NCBI GenBank assembly: GCA_009731375.1
Contig: BJOX01000217.1
Span: 413,166 to 450,696 of the forward strand
Length of the DNA: 37,531 nucleotides
Source of the DNA: Paulinella micropora
Lineage: Eukaryota > Cercozoa > Imbricatea > Euglyphida
Direction: 5' to 3'
Shown: positions 18,466 to 29,555 of the stretch, in pieces
How the letters are laid out: every line of letters begins with the position of its first letter
Position numbering within the stretch: the first letter of the stretch is position 1
Made by a program: the position numbers and the translations under genes
The notes under the pieces: model-generated
What the model saw: only the letters and a program-made list of their open reading frames with translations
Told to the model about the DNA's origin: nothing
Databases searched by the model: none

Positions 18466-18675
18466 CTTTGCGCCGACGCCGGTGACTCACCTAAACGGGG
18501 ACAGGTAGCGAACTATGTGTGCAAACTGAGCCAAAAGCCGGTCTCAGTGCAAGAGCTTTGCTTCCCTTTTATTGTGTCAATTACAGGAAGGATACCAACC
18601 CCTTTCGACAGTCGCCTCCCAGGTCGGCGATGGTCTTCTTCCTTCCTTGCTTGCAGTGCTCCAGAGTTAAGCGCT

Positions 18676-18692
18676 GCCAAGGCCCATAACCC
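18676..18692 (-). promoter_or_regulatory. Element D primer binding site (tRNA(iMet) anticodon half)
   Basis: On the minus strand this reads GGGTTATGGGCCTTGGC. Its complement contains CCCATAACCC, the anticodon loop and stem of eukaryotic initiator tRNA(Met). It is close to the published Drosophila copia PBS. It lies about 210 bp upstream of the D gag ATG, which places the D 5' LTR to its right (from 18693). Confidence 0.7.
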
Positions 18693-18846
18693 ACTAGACG
18701 AGAGGGTTCGTACTTTACTTTACTGAGAGATTTGAATAATTACTGAGTCAGTCTAAGTGCCCCAACTTGAATTCACCGTTACACTTGATTGATATAGGTA
18801 AAATAGGTAATTGCGCACCCCACCACGGGCCCAGCACACCCACACC

Positions 18847-18883
<37 letters not shown>

Positions 18884-19410
18884 GGGGTGGGCCGGTATGA
18901 TTAAATACTATTATTAATAAAATTGTCCATTGGTTAATACTTGAATAATAGTTCATAGTGTGGAAAAATGGAAAATTACTGTATTAAGCCAGGAGGTCTT
19001 ACCCTTACGAGCTCAATAGTAAAAAGGAATTTAATAATAAGATTGAACATAACTGGTTCAAGACTAACCTCCACTTCCGATCGCGCGAGGCCCGGCTATA
19101 GTAAAAAGGGAAGTCAGGTCTGAACCCCAACAACAAGCCAAAGGGAAAAACCGCTAAAAACAGAGTGTCCCTTTGACAGTGTCAACTAATACGTTTCGTG
19201 ACGTTCGTAACCTGCACAAATGCCAAAACATACCACAAATAACAACCCATAAGTGCAATTTCCCTTATTTAGTCATAAATTCCCAGTCACGGGAAAAACT
19301 GCTAAATTTCACGGAATTTCCGTGTCCATTTTCCTTATCTTCAAACGGATACCACATACGCTACAAAAGGATCGGGTTAACGCTATTAATGTGGGAGGTT
19401 ATTCAATATG
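18693..19410. other. Probable D LTR and flanking non-coding DNA
   Basis: By position the D 5' LTR begins at 18693 and extends rightward, but its outer end is not identifiable. A (GATA)n run lies at 18849-18883. No gene is seen. The stretch ends at the target duplication ATATG before element C. Confidence 0.4.
18849..18883 (+). repeat. (GATA)n microsatellite
   Basis: About eight GATA units are uninterrupted. Confidence 0.95.
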
Positions 19411-19602
19411 GTGTTAGAACTAATAATCAATATTAATAGTTACAAGGGCCGGCCGTGGTGTCGGTAGAGCAATTACTTATATCCTGCCAGTCATGTCGAT
19501 CTGCGCGCCTTCTGCTGGTTTGGCTCGTTATTAAAGCTTTGTTACTGCAGACGCGGTGAGTTGTGAGTTCCGGATCATTATATCAAGTTATACTGGTCAA
19601 AC
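19411..19602 (+). repeat. Element C 5' LTR
   Basis: This 192-bp LTR begins GTGTTAGAACTAATAATC and ends CTGGTCAAAC. It lacks the TATAAGAGTAAC segment present in the 3' LTR. Confidence 0.9.
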
Positions 19603-19603
19603 A

Positions 19604-19619
19604 GGTTATCGAGCCTTGT
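19604..19619 (+). promoter_or_regulatory. Element C primer binding site
   Basis: GGTTATCGAGCCTTGT matches the element A site except for one extra C within the anticodon complement (ATCG for ATG). It is best read as the same tRNA(Met) half-molecule site with a point insertion. Confidence 0.6.
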
Positions 19620-19924
19620 TGTGCGAACTCTGATACAGAGCTTTAATCACACACACACACACACACATTTTTGGTGAGCTGGCACCAGGCAGTCACGCAA
19701 AAGTGTACGTGGTCCGGACGTGCGGAAGGCAGTCAGTCATCATAGCATAAGACGTGCTGTAGCCAGTCTTTGCAATCCCCACCTGTGGTTAGACTAGGTA
19801 CGATAGGTACTAGGACCCCACATTCATATTTCCCCTATCTATTCACCCTCACTCACCCCAGGTTAGTGATTTATTGATAGTCGAGCATTTCTCCTATCTT
19901 CCGCCCTTTGCATACTAGACCAAC

Positions 19925-21648
19925 ATGGCTAACCCCATGTTTGATCTAGCTAAGTTCAGAATGGAGCCTCCCAAACTCCACGATGACAAACCGGACTGGG
20001 ATTTGTTCCTCTATACGCTGCTTGCAGTAATTGGAGCAACCAATCCTATTGTCCTATCAGTCATCCCTGGATGTGAGGACCACCCATTCGTCAAAGCCCT
20101 GAAAGCTCCTAACGTTTTAGTTCCTCCTGACTCCCCCATTGAATCACCTCTACTTTCCCCAAAAGGAAGAAGAGGGCGACAAAGAGGGGACTAAGGAGGA
20201 AACAAAAACGTCAGTGAAAGCTGAACCTAAACCAGATAAATCGCATGATCCCGAGAATGTCATCATACCTACCGAGCAGAAAAGCAAAGTACCAATAATG
20301 ACATTCGGAAGTAAACCGACTGCCTTGTTTAGTTCTCAGCGAGCTGCTAGGCATTATAGAGCAGTTGACAAGCAAAATAGAGAGTCCCTCAAAAGAATCA
20401 TATTTGCTTACCTTTTGCAGTCATGCGCCCATGACCGTAAGGTTATGGCTGTGATGCAACAGGGAGGGACGGATGGAGTAGCATGCTTCCTTGCTCTGCA
20501 AAAACATTACGGTGGGCTTGAATTAGTCAAGTTTCAAGAGGATCAGCAAACCATCTACCACTCTTACCCCAAGAAGGTGAAAGAGGTGAGCACATGGTTA
20601 GCAGGATACCTCAACATCGTTGAGAAGCAGACGGATGGGAGCTGCCATCCCCGTCCCTATGAAGGCAGACATGATCATAAACAAACTCAAACATCTACCT
20701 CCCTTTGCTCGCTATTATGAGAATGTATGGTTGTCTTTGTTGCCCCAACAGAGGCCAGATTGGGATGATTTCTTGCAAGTAGTGCAACAAATCGCCCAAG
20801 GGAGTGTGTCTGTTACCAAGACACAGAAGCTGTATGGGACTGGCAGTTCACGTGCTGATCCCATCACAGTTAACCTCATTGGGGCAGGAGACAGGCAAGC
20901 AAAGTATGACAAGGTTAGATGTTACAACTGTAACAATGATCATGTTATGAAATTCTGTCTTGTGCGTTGCCAATTAAAGGACTGTCCAAGGGACGGACAT
21001 GGTCCCAACGACTGTCCTTTAAGGTTGCAAGCAGCCCGGACGGTTGCATTAGCTCGAGGGACAGAGAGAAGGAAGAGCAGCAAGAACGTTAGGAGTGCTA
21101 AGGTTGAGCAACGTGAGGCAAGCACAGACAGAGAGAGAAACACAGAAAAGAAGACAAAGGAGAGACGTACGCTGAAAGCATCTGACTTTGTCGAGGGCAA
21201 GAAGAAAGCTATCAGTCTGAACGCAGCAGGATCAGACTCGTCTCCTTCAAAGTCCAACTCAGAGGACGATGAGGAGGATGACTCTGACCCCCCTGCTTCA
21301 GCTGAAAGGATTCTTGTTGCCAAGGACGAAGACACAGACGATGAGGGGGGAGAGGTAGATCAGGTGAGATACATAAACCATATGTACGCGATAAACATGA
21401 CAGAGAAAGAAGGAGAAGATGAGAGAGAGAAGAGAGAGACACACATCACCTCCCCCCCACCCCCACTTTCGCCTCTTTTTGCACCTATGAACCTGCCACC
21501 TAGCGCAACTGGAGGAGCTGGAGGGCTAGTTGGAGGAAGAGAGCAAGCACCACGACAAGGAAGGTCTGTGAGAGAGGGAGAAACTGCCACTTCCACCTTC
21601 ATGTCTAACGCTTCTAAAAACTCCATCAGAATTTCATGGTTTCATTAG
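19925..21648 (+). pseudogene. Element C gag, frameshifted
   Basis: Gag starts at ATG 19925 and switches frame near 20140-20194 and again near 20620-20720. The capsid-like part includes FACLALQKHYGGLELVK-type helical sequence in the 20139-20720 frame. The third frame has a degenerate knuckle, CYNCNNDHVMKFC (C-x2-C-x3-H-x4-C, one residue short), then CQLKDCPRDGHGPNDC, a further Cys/His cluster. A Glu/Lys-rich and Pro-rich linker follows. The short knuckle spacing may reflect decay or a family trait. Confidence 0.75.
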
Positions 21649-21666
21649 AGCGATTTTAAAACCTCC

Positions 21667-22722
21667 TTGGAAATGGTAGCAGACCCCACTCCCCAAGGGG
21701 CAATCTATCCCTTTGGGGATGGTTGGGCGTTGCTACGTTTCAAAGCAGGTAACAAAAAAGTTCTCCTTAGTACCCACCCGTTAGTCATTAAGGAAGTAGA
21801 CGGACCAATACTTAACCTACATGCTCAGCCCTTGATCCCCAACACCTGCCACGTAGCTAGTTCCAAGCAATGCGAGGCCATTGCCAAGAGTACTGGAAAG
21901 CGGTGTGAATGGAAACTTTCCGCTGCACGGCGGGGGATGGGGAAGGGGTTAAGTTGGCCACCCGATTGGGACAGGGGTTTGACTTTTGTACTAGACACAT
22001 GACGCAGGAAAACAGCAGGGCAACTATTTTGGTAAGGTCGGGATTCCTACCCCCCACTAATTCGTTCTTACTCTCCCCTAATGAATGCCTGACTGTTGAT
22101 TGGGTCAAACCACCCACAGAACAGAAAGTTGCAAAACCCACTCCATCCCTAACAGCATCTACCACTACCATGCCTGCTTCCTCCTCTTCTTCCTCGTCAG
22201 CCGCTCATCCCCTCACTTTGTCTGCAACGTCGGCGCCATCGTCGTCTGTTACAGACTTAGCAAGAAGGATGGCGGATGAGGAACTTACCTTGGCATTGGC
22301 AAGATACGGGTAGGGTAAGGGTGGTGACAAGTGACGATCAGATACCTGAGGTAAGTGAGATCAAGCGATTTATCAAAGCCCTTGCAAAAGGGGCTGAGGG
22401 GTTACAAGTCCGAGAGTCACTTATCACCAAAGCAGATGGAGAGGTCGACGAACTCTACTGTGACCTCTTCACTGCTTTGGAGGATTGCATCATGACATAC
22501 GCCACTAAGCATAAAAACCAATTTGCTCGAGGTATTGTGGCTTCATTCCCGTTCATTTCTGAATGGATGAAGAACATACCTAACTTTGATGATAACAAAG
22601 CCACAACCGGCTTAAGCATATCTGGTTTGTCTCAAGCGTCCTCATCATCACATACCTCGTCACAACCACCACATGCAAGCCCCTACCATCTGAAGAAGAA
22701 AGATCTGATTGTGCTGTCATGA
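21667..22722 (+). pseudogene. Element C Gag-PR linker with Cys/His module, frameshifted
   Basis: Overlapping frames at 21667-22002, 21909-22313 and 22276-22722 together cover a linker. The first has QCEAIAKSTGKRC and the second supplies FCTRHM; a frameshift lies between. The nucleotide spacing (80 nt between the second and third Cys codons) fits C-x10-C-x26/27-C-x2-H before the break (21871-21998). A Ser-rich segment and a helical domain (EIKRFIKALAKGAEGLQ onward) follow, in the place where element A also has a helical segment. Confidence 0.6.
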
Positions 22723-23252
22723 TGATGCAGAGTGAAGAGGGGGAGTCAGAGGAGACTAGTCCTTCTGATATGGTGTGGGTTGATGACAGTGGTGCGAGTA
22801 AGTCACAATCTCCTCATAAACAATCCTTTGTCCGGATGAAGCTGGATCCTCAGAAGTTTATGATAGCAAAGGGAAGCATCCGAACAGAGTATAAAGGTAA
22901 GGTAGAGATGAGGATGTCTGGTTCACATGGGCAAGAGATTTATGTGTCAGACTCACATACTACATACAACCCACATCTGAGGTACGGGTTGGTTGCTACT
23001 TCTGCATGGGTTAAGAAAGGACTAGCTGTTGTGCATCAGAACAATCAGTTTGTTGTCCTAAGGGAACCTATCCCTATCGTTGAGGAACAGATCGTTGTGC
23101 GGGGGAGGTCATTACCTAACAACCTATCTGTATTTGACCCCCCCGGCATGACCCCGCTCAATCCTAACGAATGGTATGACCCTGTCCCGTTGGGAAAGCA
23201 GAACGTGAAGGTCGAGGATGATACCTCATCATCCTCCACCATCACATTCTGA
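22719..23252 (+). CDS. pr: Element C aspartic protease
   Basis: This 177-residue frame has VDDSGAS, the copia protease active site, and ends with a NEWYDPVPL segment that matches NERYDPFAT at the end of the element A protease. It stops at TGA 23250-23252. The integrase frame follows in the same phase, so the proteins are separated by this stop alone. Confidence 0.75.
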   Translation: MMMQSEEGESEETSPSDMVWVDDSGASKSQSPHKQSFVRMKLDPQKFMIAKGSIRTEYKGKVEMRMSGSHGQEIYVSDSHTTYNPHLRYGLVATSAWVKKGLAVVHQNNQFVVLREPIPIVEEQIVVRGRSLPNNLSVFDPPGMTPLNPNEWYDPVPLGKQNVKVEDDTSSSSTITF

Positions 23253-24566
23253 CTTCCCTCTACGCTCCCTTCTCAGAAGACATCCCTACCTATATACACT
23301 GATGTGTATTGTGGCGAGTCACCATGTGTATGTGGTTGGAGATGTGACGAAGAAAATGAGAAGGGTGAGAATAGGGGACAGGGGCTGTCATGTTGTAATG
23401 TTATGATCGATGCATATGATGCATGTTGTGATGTTCGTCATGATTATGAACATGATGCCAAATATGGGATGGAGAGAGCCCTCCACCCCGTTGTTCGACC
23501 CCACCATAAAGAGAGCATTCATGCCGTAGTTTTTCATCGCATGTGTAAACATCGCGGTGTAAAAGCTATGGAAAGAATGGCTCACTATATGAGGGTTCAA
23601 ATAGTGGGTGTAGGCTGGAGAGAACGTATCACGAAGTGTGAGTATTGCTTGCGCAATAAAATTAAGCGATCACCGCACTTCAGAAGCAACCACCATATCG
23701 TTGAACGCCACCCTGGGATTCACATCTCAATGGATACTCAGGGTTGGTGGAATACGACATCGTGGGACGGTAAGAAGTATAAGTTTACCGTTAAGTGTCT
23801 TGCTTCTAATTTTGAAATAGACTATTATCTTCGCCATAAGAACGAGTTTTTCTCTTGCTTCCTTAAGGCTGTCGCCTTTTTCGAAAGGCACACCGGAAGA
23901 AAGGTTAAAAGCGTTACTTGTGACCAAGAATATGGTCTATACAGTGTTTTCAAGGAATGGATAGATGAAACGCAAGTTATTCTCCTAGAGGCCCCAAAGG
24001 CGGAGAAGCAAGCGGTCGCTAAAGTTGAGAGATCGCACCAGACCAATGAAGGTCCGGCTAGAGCTCTCCTAAGCGATGCCGAGCGTCCTCCTACCTTTTG
24101 GACTGAAATGGAGAAGAATGCGACATACATCAATAACCTCCTCCCCATTTCCCAAGGACCCTTCCGAGGTAAGTCTCCCTATGAGGTAATCCACAAAACT
24201 AAGCCTTATCTCCATCATTTGCGACCTGTGGGTTGTGCCGCAGTCATGAAGATCAAGGCACGTAGAGGAAAAGGGGAAAGGGGGAGGAAAGTGATGTTCC
24301 TTGGCTATGAACGGAATACCGGGTATTATAGGGTCTACGACCCTGTAGATCGTACAATACACGGTAATGTACGGGATGTGGTGTTTGACGTATGGAGATT
24401 GGGAAAGAAAGAGGCAACCAAATCATTGGGGGAGACCCCAGGGGAGAAAGATAAGCTCTTCTCCGTAGGTTGGAGTGCCGAACCCAGACCCAATCCAGAG
24501 TCAACCACCAACCCACATACATCCACCGAAACCACGGAACTTGCCGGGCCCCTCTCCAGAGAGTAA
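23253..24566 (+). CDS. int: Element C integrase
   Basis: The frame is in phase with the protease after its stop; the first ATG is at 23304. The HHCC zinc site is FHRMCKH...CEYC. The catalytic D-D-E is represented by MDTQGWW, TCDQEY and the Glu of AVAKVERSH. Alignment to element A by the shared GPARA segment places the Glu correctly. The N-terminal Cys-rich part before the HHCC site (YCGESPCVCGWRC) has no counterpart in A. The frame ends at 24566; integrase C-terminal sequence continues in another frame. Confidence 0.8.
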   Translation, partial: LPSTLPSQKTSLPIYTDVYCGESPCVCGWRCDEENEKGENRGQGLSCCNVMIDAYDACCDVRHDYEHDAKYGMERALHPVVRPHHKESIHAVVFHRMCKHRGVKAMERMAHYMRVQIVGVGWRERITKCEYCLRNKIKRSPHFRSNHHIVERHPGIHISMDTQGWWNTTSWDGKKYKFTVKCLASNFEIDYYLRHKNEFFSCFLKAVAFFERHTGRKVKSVTCDQEYGLYSVFKEWIDETQVILLEAPKAEKQAVAKVERSHQTNEGPARALLSDAERPPTFWTEMEKNATYINNLLPISQGPFRGKSPYEVIHKTKPYLHHLRPVGCAAVMKIKARRGKGERGRKVMFLGYERNTGYYRVYDPVDRTIHGNVRDVVFDVWRLGKKEATKSLGETPGEKDKLFSVGWSAEPRPNPESTTNPHTSTETTELAGPLSRE

Positions 24567-25080
24567 TAATCTCATAGATGACCCCCCAGCACCAGGACTT
24601 GTTGCAGGGGGAGTAGTTCATGAGATCATCACTACTGGTATACCTAATGTCACGAACGTCCCCCCTCAATCTCCAGATAAAGTTACGAGTAGTTCCGATA
24701 GCGAGGACTTCGGTCCCGGCTATGAGAATTTACCAACCCTAGAACGCCCGAGCCCTAGGCCTCGGGCTAGTTCTGAACCGAATAACCGCCGAAAAAATGA
24801 GGGGGGGTCAACGCGTAAAGCAATAGGTAAGAGGGGGAGGAAGACCAAAGTCAGGGTAATATTAGCAGGGAAACAGATCAGAGTTCCGGCACGGATGTGG
24901 GGGGAAGAATGGGCTAAACAAACCTACGGCGATCAGTGAGAAACTGCTGAACGTAAAGGGTCACGCTCCCACCTTCCGCCCCGATCGTACGGAAATCTAA
25001 ACGTTTCCCCGCACATGATGTTACTTTTGATGATGGCGTAACGGACAAGATGTGGGACAAGGAGATCATCAAATATGCCT
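24475..25080 (+). pseudogene. Element C integrase C-terminal region with Tudor-like module
   Basis: The frame at 24475-24939 holds GKQIRVPARMWGEEWAKQTY, matching element A. After a stop and frame change, FDDG...EIIKYA at about 25025-25080 completes the match to VKFEDE...EILKY of A. The coding sequence is broken but both halves of the module are recognisable. Confidence 0.6.
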
Positions 25081-25479
25081 ATGCCGAACACATGGCTGCT
25101 GTTCCACAAGCATTGCCCACATCGGTGCTTCACCTGCCGCTGTTCCACATGCATTCCCCACATCTGCTGCTTCACCTACCTCAATCATATCTGCACCGGC
25201 GATTGACTCGAATATCAACTCTGAATTCGAGTTCGCCGGGGGGGGGAGAGGGATAGAATAGAGTCCGAAAAGAGCAAACACGGTACAAACCGGCGCTCTC
25301 ATGAGCAAGCGTCCATCTCCCTTGAGAATATAATTCCAGGGCGAGGTAAGACGAGGAGAGGGTACATATCTATTTGTGCGCGCGAGGATAGGATAGACTA
25401 TTGCTTAGTCAGCGAACAGGTACCTCAGTTTCCCGTTATTCAGAAGCCTAAAAATCGAAGACAGGCACGGGAAACTGAG

Positions 25480-27204
25480 GTACGTCAGCAAGAAGAGCTT
25501 AAGGCCTTCGAATGGAGAGAAGAAAGTGAGGCGAAAAGATCTGGGTCCCCCATTATTCCCCTGAAGTGGATAGATTCAATCACGCAGGGAACCGTGAAGA
25601 GTTCCATAAAGTAAGGGTTACCCTACGGGGCGACCTACTTAGGGCGGGTTTACAGTTTGATCCTAAAAAGACATACTCACCGACCGCACATCACCGCACT
25701 ATTTTGCTTATTATTGCGTATGCTGCTTGTTTTGGGATTGATCTGTGGCTTGTTGATTTCACCACTGCCTACCTCCATGCTCACCGGCCTTATGACATCT
25801 ATGTTAAGCCCCCCCTGGGTTTGAGAAACCTGGTTTCGTCTGGTTGCTCAAGAAGGCGCTTTATGGGCATCCGGAATCGGGTAGACTTTGGTACGACGTG
25901 ATGTCGCACGAGTTAGTTGTGGGTCAGAAATTCACCCCCCTTACTCTGGACAAAGCTTCCTTTGTGAAGCTCGGGGATCAACCTAAAGACACCCAATTGC
26001 TATCATTTCATGTCGACGATGGGATTCATGCGGCGGACGAGGCCGCACATGAAGCCCTCGTAGCCCGTTTCAGCAAGCACGGGTTCCGTTGTAAGAACTT
26101 GGGAAAGGCTACAGAATTCAAGAACATCCAAATAGTACAGGACGATAGAGGGATTTTGCTCCATTAGAGGAAATATGAGCTCTTGATCCTAAACGAACTG
26201 GGTTATTTGGAGGAGACCCCGGCTAAGACCCCCTTCACTTCGGAATCGCCAGCACCCCTCAAGAAGGGGCATAGGTTGTTGAATTACGATATCAGGTGTC
26301 TAGTTGGGATGCTTATCTTCTTAGCCGTGCACACACGCCCCTTGTTGATATGTACTTTGAGCATAGCAGCCAAGCACCAGATTCCTAACCCTCAGATATC
26401 CTATGCCATGTTGCATCGCATGTTTCAATGGATAATAACTCCACGGGCTTTGTTCTTTCGTAGATGGGACAAGAAGCTTTTGGAGTTTCTGGGTTACTTG
26501 AGGTACCTAAGGTGCCGAAGTCGTGGAAGGCCACTAGGAAGCCATCAGCAGCCGCTAGCGCCTTAAATGTGAATCTCATTCAGTCCGATAAGGTACCCCA
26601 GGGGGAGGAACACCTCTCGCTCAGTTCGGTAGCGTTTGATGAGTTTAGTGTGCCCGTGATCACCAACATCGAAAAGATGATACAGGAAAACCTTTGATCG
26701 GGTTTGCTGACTCGGACTTTGCGGGGGATAGACTATCCCGTAAGTGTCAGGGTTTATCTTTTTCTTCAATGGTCCCCGTAGCTTGGTTCTCCAAGTTACA
26801 GCCGGTGATAGCTCAGTCTACTCTTGAAGCAGAGACCGTTTTAGGTAATGAAGCGGTGAGGGAGCTTTTAGCCATCAGGCAGACTTTGAGGGATATGGGT
26901 ATTGCCCTCAATGAGCCTACCACCCTATACGAGGACAACGAAGGAGCTATGTTGTTGGCAGAACGGGGGCTCGGGGAATCACGACTAAGCACATCGACGT
27001 ACGTATTATTTCCTTGCGAAACTCGTAAAAGACCGGGTAGTCATTTTAGTTCGCGTATCGTCTGAGGATAAGGTCGCGGACATTTTCACCAAAATTAATT
27101 TCACGCATGATAAGTTTAATCATTTAGCAGATAAAGTCTCGGTAAAGCTGGACGAACTCAGTTTAAAACGGTTGGGTTTTGATTTCTCGCAACTTGTGAA
27201 ATGA
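25480..27204 (+). pseudogene. Element C reverse transcriptase and RNase H, broken
   Basis: Fragments in several frames cover reverse transcriptase and RNase H. VTLRGDLLRAGLQFD and WLVDFTTAYLHA (motif A Asp) lie in 25566-25901. LKKALYGHPESGRLWYD and the catalytic FHVDD lie in 25844-26167, ended by TAG. The thumb region is in 26183-26566. RNase H residues appear in FADSDFAGD, STLEAE, EDNEGA and KVADIFTK between 26694 and about 27100. The frame ends at TGA 27202-27204. At least five breaks make this inactive. Confidence 0.85.
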
Positions 27205-27523
27205 TCAGGGAATTTACTTATATATTCGTATTTTATGGGCAATATTAATCGTATATCCGTATAGATGTAATTTTTCGCATATATTAATTACAGAGACAGA
27301 TGTTATAGGTACACGCTAGAGGGGCTGACCGCTCAAGCCTCCGCCATGAACGCGGCTAATTGTACGGATCCGGAGGTTGATCGCGCTCGGACTCTTGTGC
27401 GGATCCCAGAGTGTGATCGCGCTCTTGCTCGGGCCCGTGAGGTTGATCGCGCTCGGACTCTTGCGCGGATTCCAGTGCGTGATCGTGCAATTGCTTGGGA
27501 CCGCGTGCCCACAATCTCTTTAC

Positions 27524-27568
<45 letters not shown>

Positions 27569-28223
27569 TTACACTTATGAACATAATTGGTCCAGTACTA
27601 TTATTATTATATTACGTATAATATATTATAAGAGACCAAGTTGGAGGCCAGGGTGGTTGGTGTGATGGGCGATTCATCACCTCTCGAAGGTTGACAGGCT
27701 TGGAATCCACCCCCTGTGCTGCACCAGACCGGTCGATAATTTGTCTCTTTTGACACCCCTTACGGGAAGCGCTTGCAAATTTCATTTTTCATATGTAACC
27801 ATGCTCATATATAGGTGATCATATAGTAAATAGACAAATGCTTATATCTCTATTATATGAATTTATTTATGTATCTACTTGTGGTATATCAATAACTTCA
27901 TATCATATTCATATAACATGTGTCATTATTACATACTACCTTACTTGATAGTTATTATTTGAGAGGTTAGTTGGAGATAGGATAATAATCTTCTTCTCGT
28001 CGGAGAGGCCTCTCTATACCGTGGGTTCGCTGCCCTGCGTATAATCTACTTGATATATGCTTGCCACGGGTAGAGGGGTAGCCACATCCGACAATACTTC
28101 TCGGAGAGAGTGAGGGTAAGTGTTCATAGTATGTTTTGAGTTTGAGTTTTCTAAGTTTCACAAAATTTTAATAGAGGTTAGGACCTGCAGTAACTTTTAC
28201 TAATTTACTTTGCTCCAGGGGGA
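27205..28223 (+). other. Element C 3' region: repeats and shared 22-nt motif
   Basis: This is a non-coding stretch. Two 66-bp tandem units start at 27374 and 27440 (AGGTTGATCGCGCTCGGACT). A (TA)n run lies at 27525-27566. The 22-nt motif identical to element A is at 27761-27782. The polypurine tract CAGGGGGA ends at 28223-28224. Confidence 0.75.
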
Positions 28224-28426
28224 GTGTTAGAACTAATAATCAATATTAATAGTTACAAGGGCCGGCCGTATAAGAGTAACGGTGTCGGTAGAGCAATTAC
28301 TTATATCCGGCCAGTCATGTCGATCTGCGAGCCTTCTGTTGGTTTGGCGCGTTATTAAAGCTTTGTTACTGCAGACGCGGTGAGTTGTGAGTTCCGGATC
28401 ATTATATTAAGTTATACTGGTCAAAC
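28224..28426 (+). repeat. Element C 3' LTR
   Basis: This 203-bp LTR follows AGGGGGA and ends CTGGTCAAAC, followed by ATATGG. Confidence 0.9.
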
Positions 28427-28431
28427 ATATG

Positions 28432-28826
28432 GATGCTACAGCTTTGTGTAATTTACATCCTAAAAACCTTCACCACAGGTAAAGTAATGCCATTATATAC
28501 CGGGTGGGCCTGCATATTTTTTGCAATGAAAAAATGGAAAGTTATGTTTTGTGATTAGAAATCAGTTTGTATAGGATTATATTTATAGAATGTCTAAATC
28601 TGTTTGTATACTTAATACACGTAAATTCACAAAGCCTGTCTGAGTCCTTGGTAATTTGAATACACAATGAGATTTCACACAGCGATTTTTTGATGGTATG
28701 TCTGACCAAAACATCACTTTGAAAATCGATGAGAGCGCATCGCTCCTTTCAATTTTATTGTTGAAAATGATGTTTTTGTTTATTGTGATGCTATTCCAAG
28801 CCTCGGAACATGTGCACAGACCTGCA
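28432..28826. other. Non-coding DNA between elements C and B
   Basis: No gene is seen. From 28703 it is the left half of a local repeat whose right half continues at 33612 and whose second copy is at 33813-34069. Confidence 0.7.
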
Positions 28827-29131
28827 CAACGGAATCTATCTCTCAAACGCAGAGTTTAGGGAAGCTACCCCGCTAAGTGTAAAGAATAACCGAAGAAAAG
28901 ACTTTTAATGACTTTGGGTCACACAAAATGTGATGACCTTAACAGAATGGTAATACTCATTTGATTCTAGGCATTCCAGACTATGATTCGCGAATACTCT
29001 AGAAAATGTCCTTGTCAGTAATAAAGGTATTAATAACTGTCCGGCCTATGAACCTGCCTATGACTAAAACTATCCAAATTACCGGCAAATTGACTAGGTG
29101 GAGTAACGGTTATTAATAGTACATTACAACG
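28827..29131 (-). repeat. Element B 3' LTR
   Basis: This 305-bp LTR differs from the right LTR by about five substitutions and a 4-bp indel. The polypurine tract lies just inside, at 29132-29143 (CTCCCCCCTTAG on the plus strand). Confidence 0.92.
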
Positions 29132-29555
29132 CTCCCCCCTTAGTCGCAAGTCATAGGCTATATTAGTGGCCAGTGTGTACTATAAAAAAAAAGTGGTGAG
29201 GATCAGTTATGGGTAACCCGAAGGTCCATCAACTCCCAATTTCATCACATCCTCTATGCATGTATATATGTAGTCATGCAGTAACATGTATGAAGTATGT
29301 ATGTGTTCAAAAATTTGCAAGCGCTTCCCGTAGAAGGTGGCAAAATCGAAAAGTTTCTAAGTTTTCCTATTCTAGGAAGGAAAGAAAGAATTTAAATTGG
29401 GGATATCCTCGCCGCCGGCCTCGCGCGGCAGTCGGCGATCCAATCTCGACTCGACGGCTCTGGACCCCTGTGCAAAACAAAGCTGCTGCAACAAGCAACA
29501 AACTGCATAAAACACTCAAAGCAAACATAAATGAGTGGACACGCAAATCCCGAAA

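Larger units (their letters stand above)
19411..28426 (+). mobile_element. Element C: decayed Ty1/copia element of a second family
   Basis: This 9016-bp element has LTRs at 19411-19602 and 28224-28426. The target duplication ATATG lies at 19406-19410 and 28427-28431; a sixth G also matches, leaving the edge uncertain by one base. The primer site is at 19604-19619 and a polypurine tract at 28217-28223. Domain order is Gag, protease, integrase, reverse transcriptase, RNase H. Many frameshifts and stops break the coding region, so it is not autonomous. The LTRs differ by an 11-12 bp indel (absent from the 5' copy) and several substitutions. The family differs from A throughout its protein sequence but shares its architecture. 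Confidence 0.9.

Noticed and set aside
18676-18692. Possible tRNA(Met) gene fragment
   Set aside because: Only the anticodon-arm match is present, with no acceptor or T-arm; its position upstream of gag fits a primer site.
27346-27584. ORFs rich in Arg/Ala or Tyr-Ile on both strands
   Set aside because: They are produced by the 66-bp tandem repeat and the TA run of element C.
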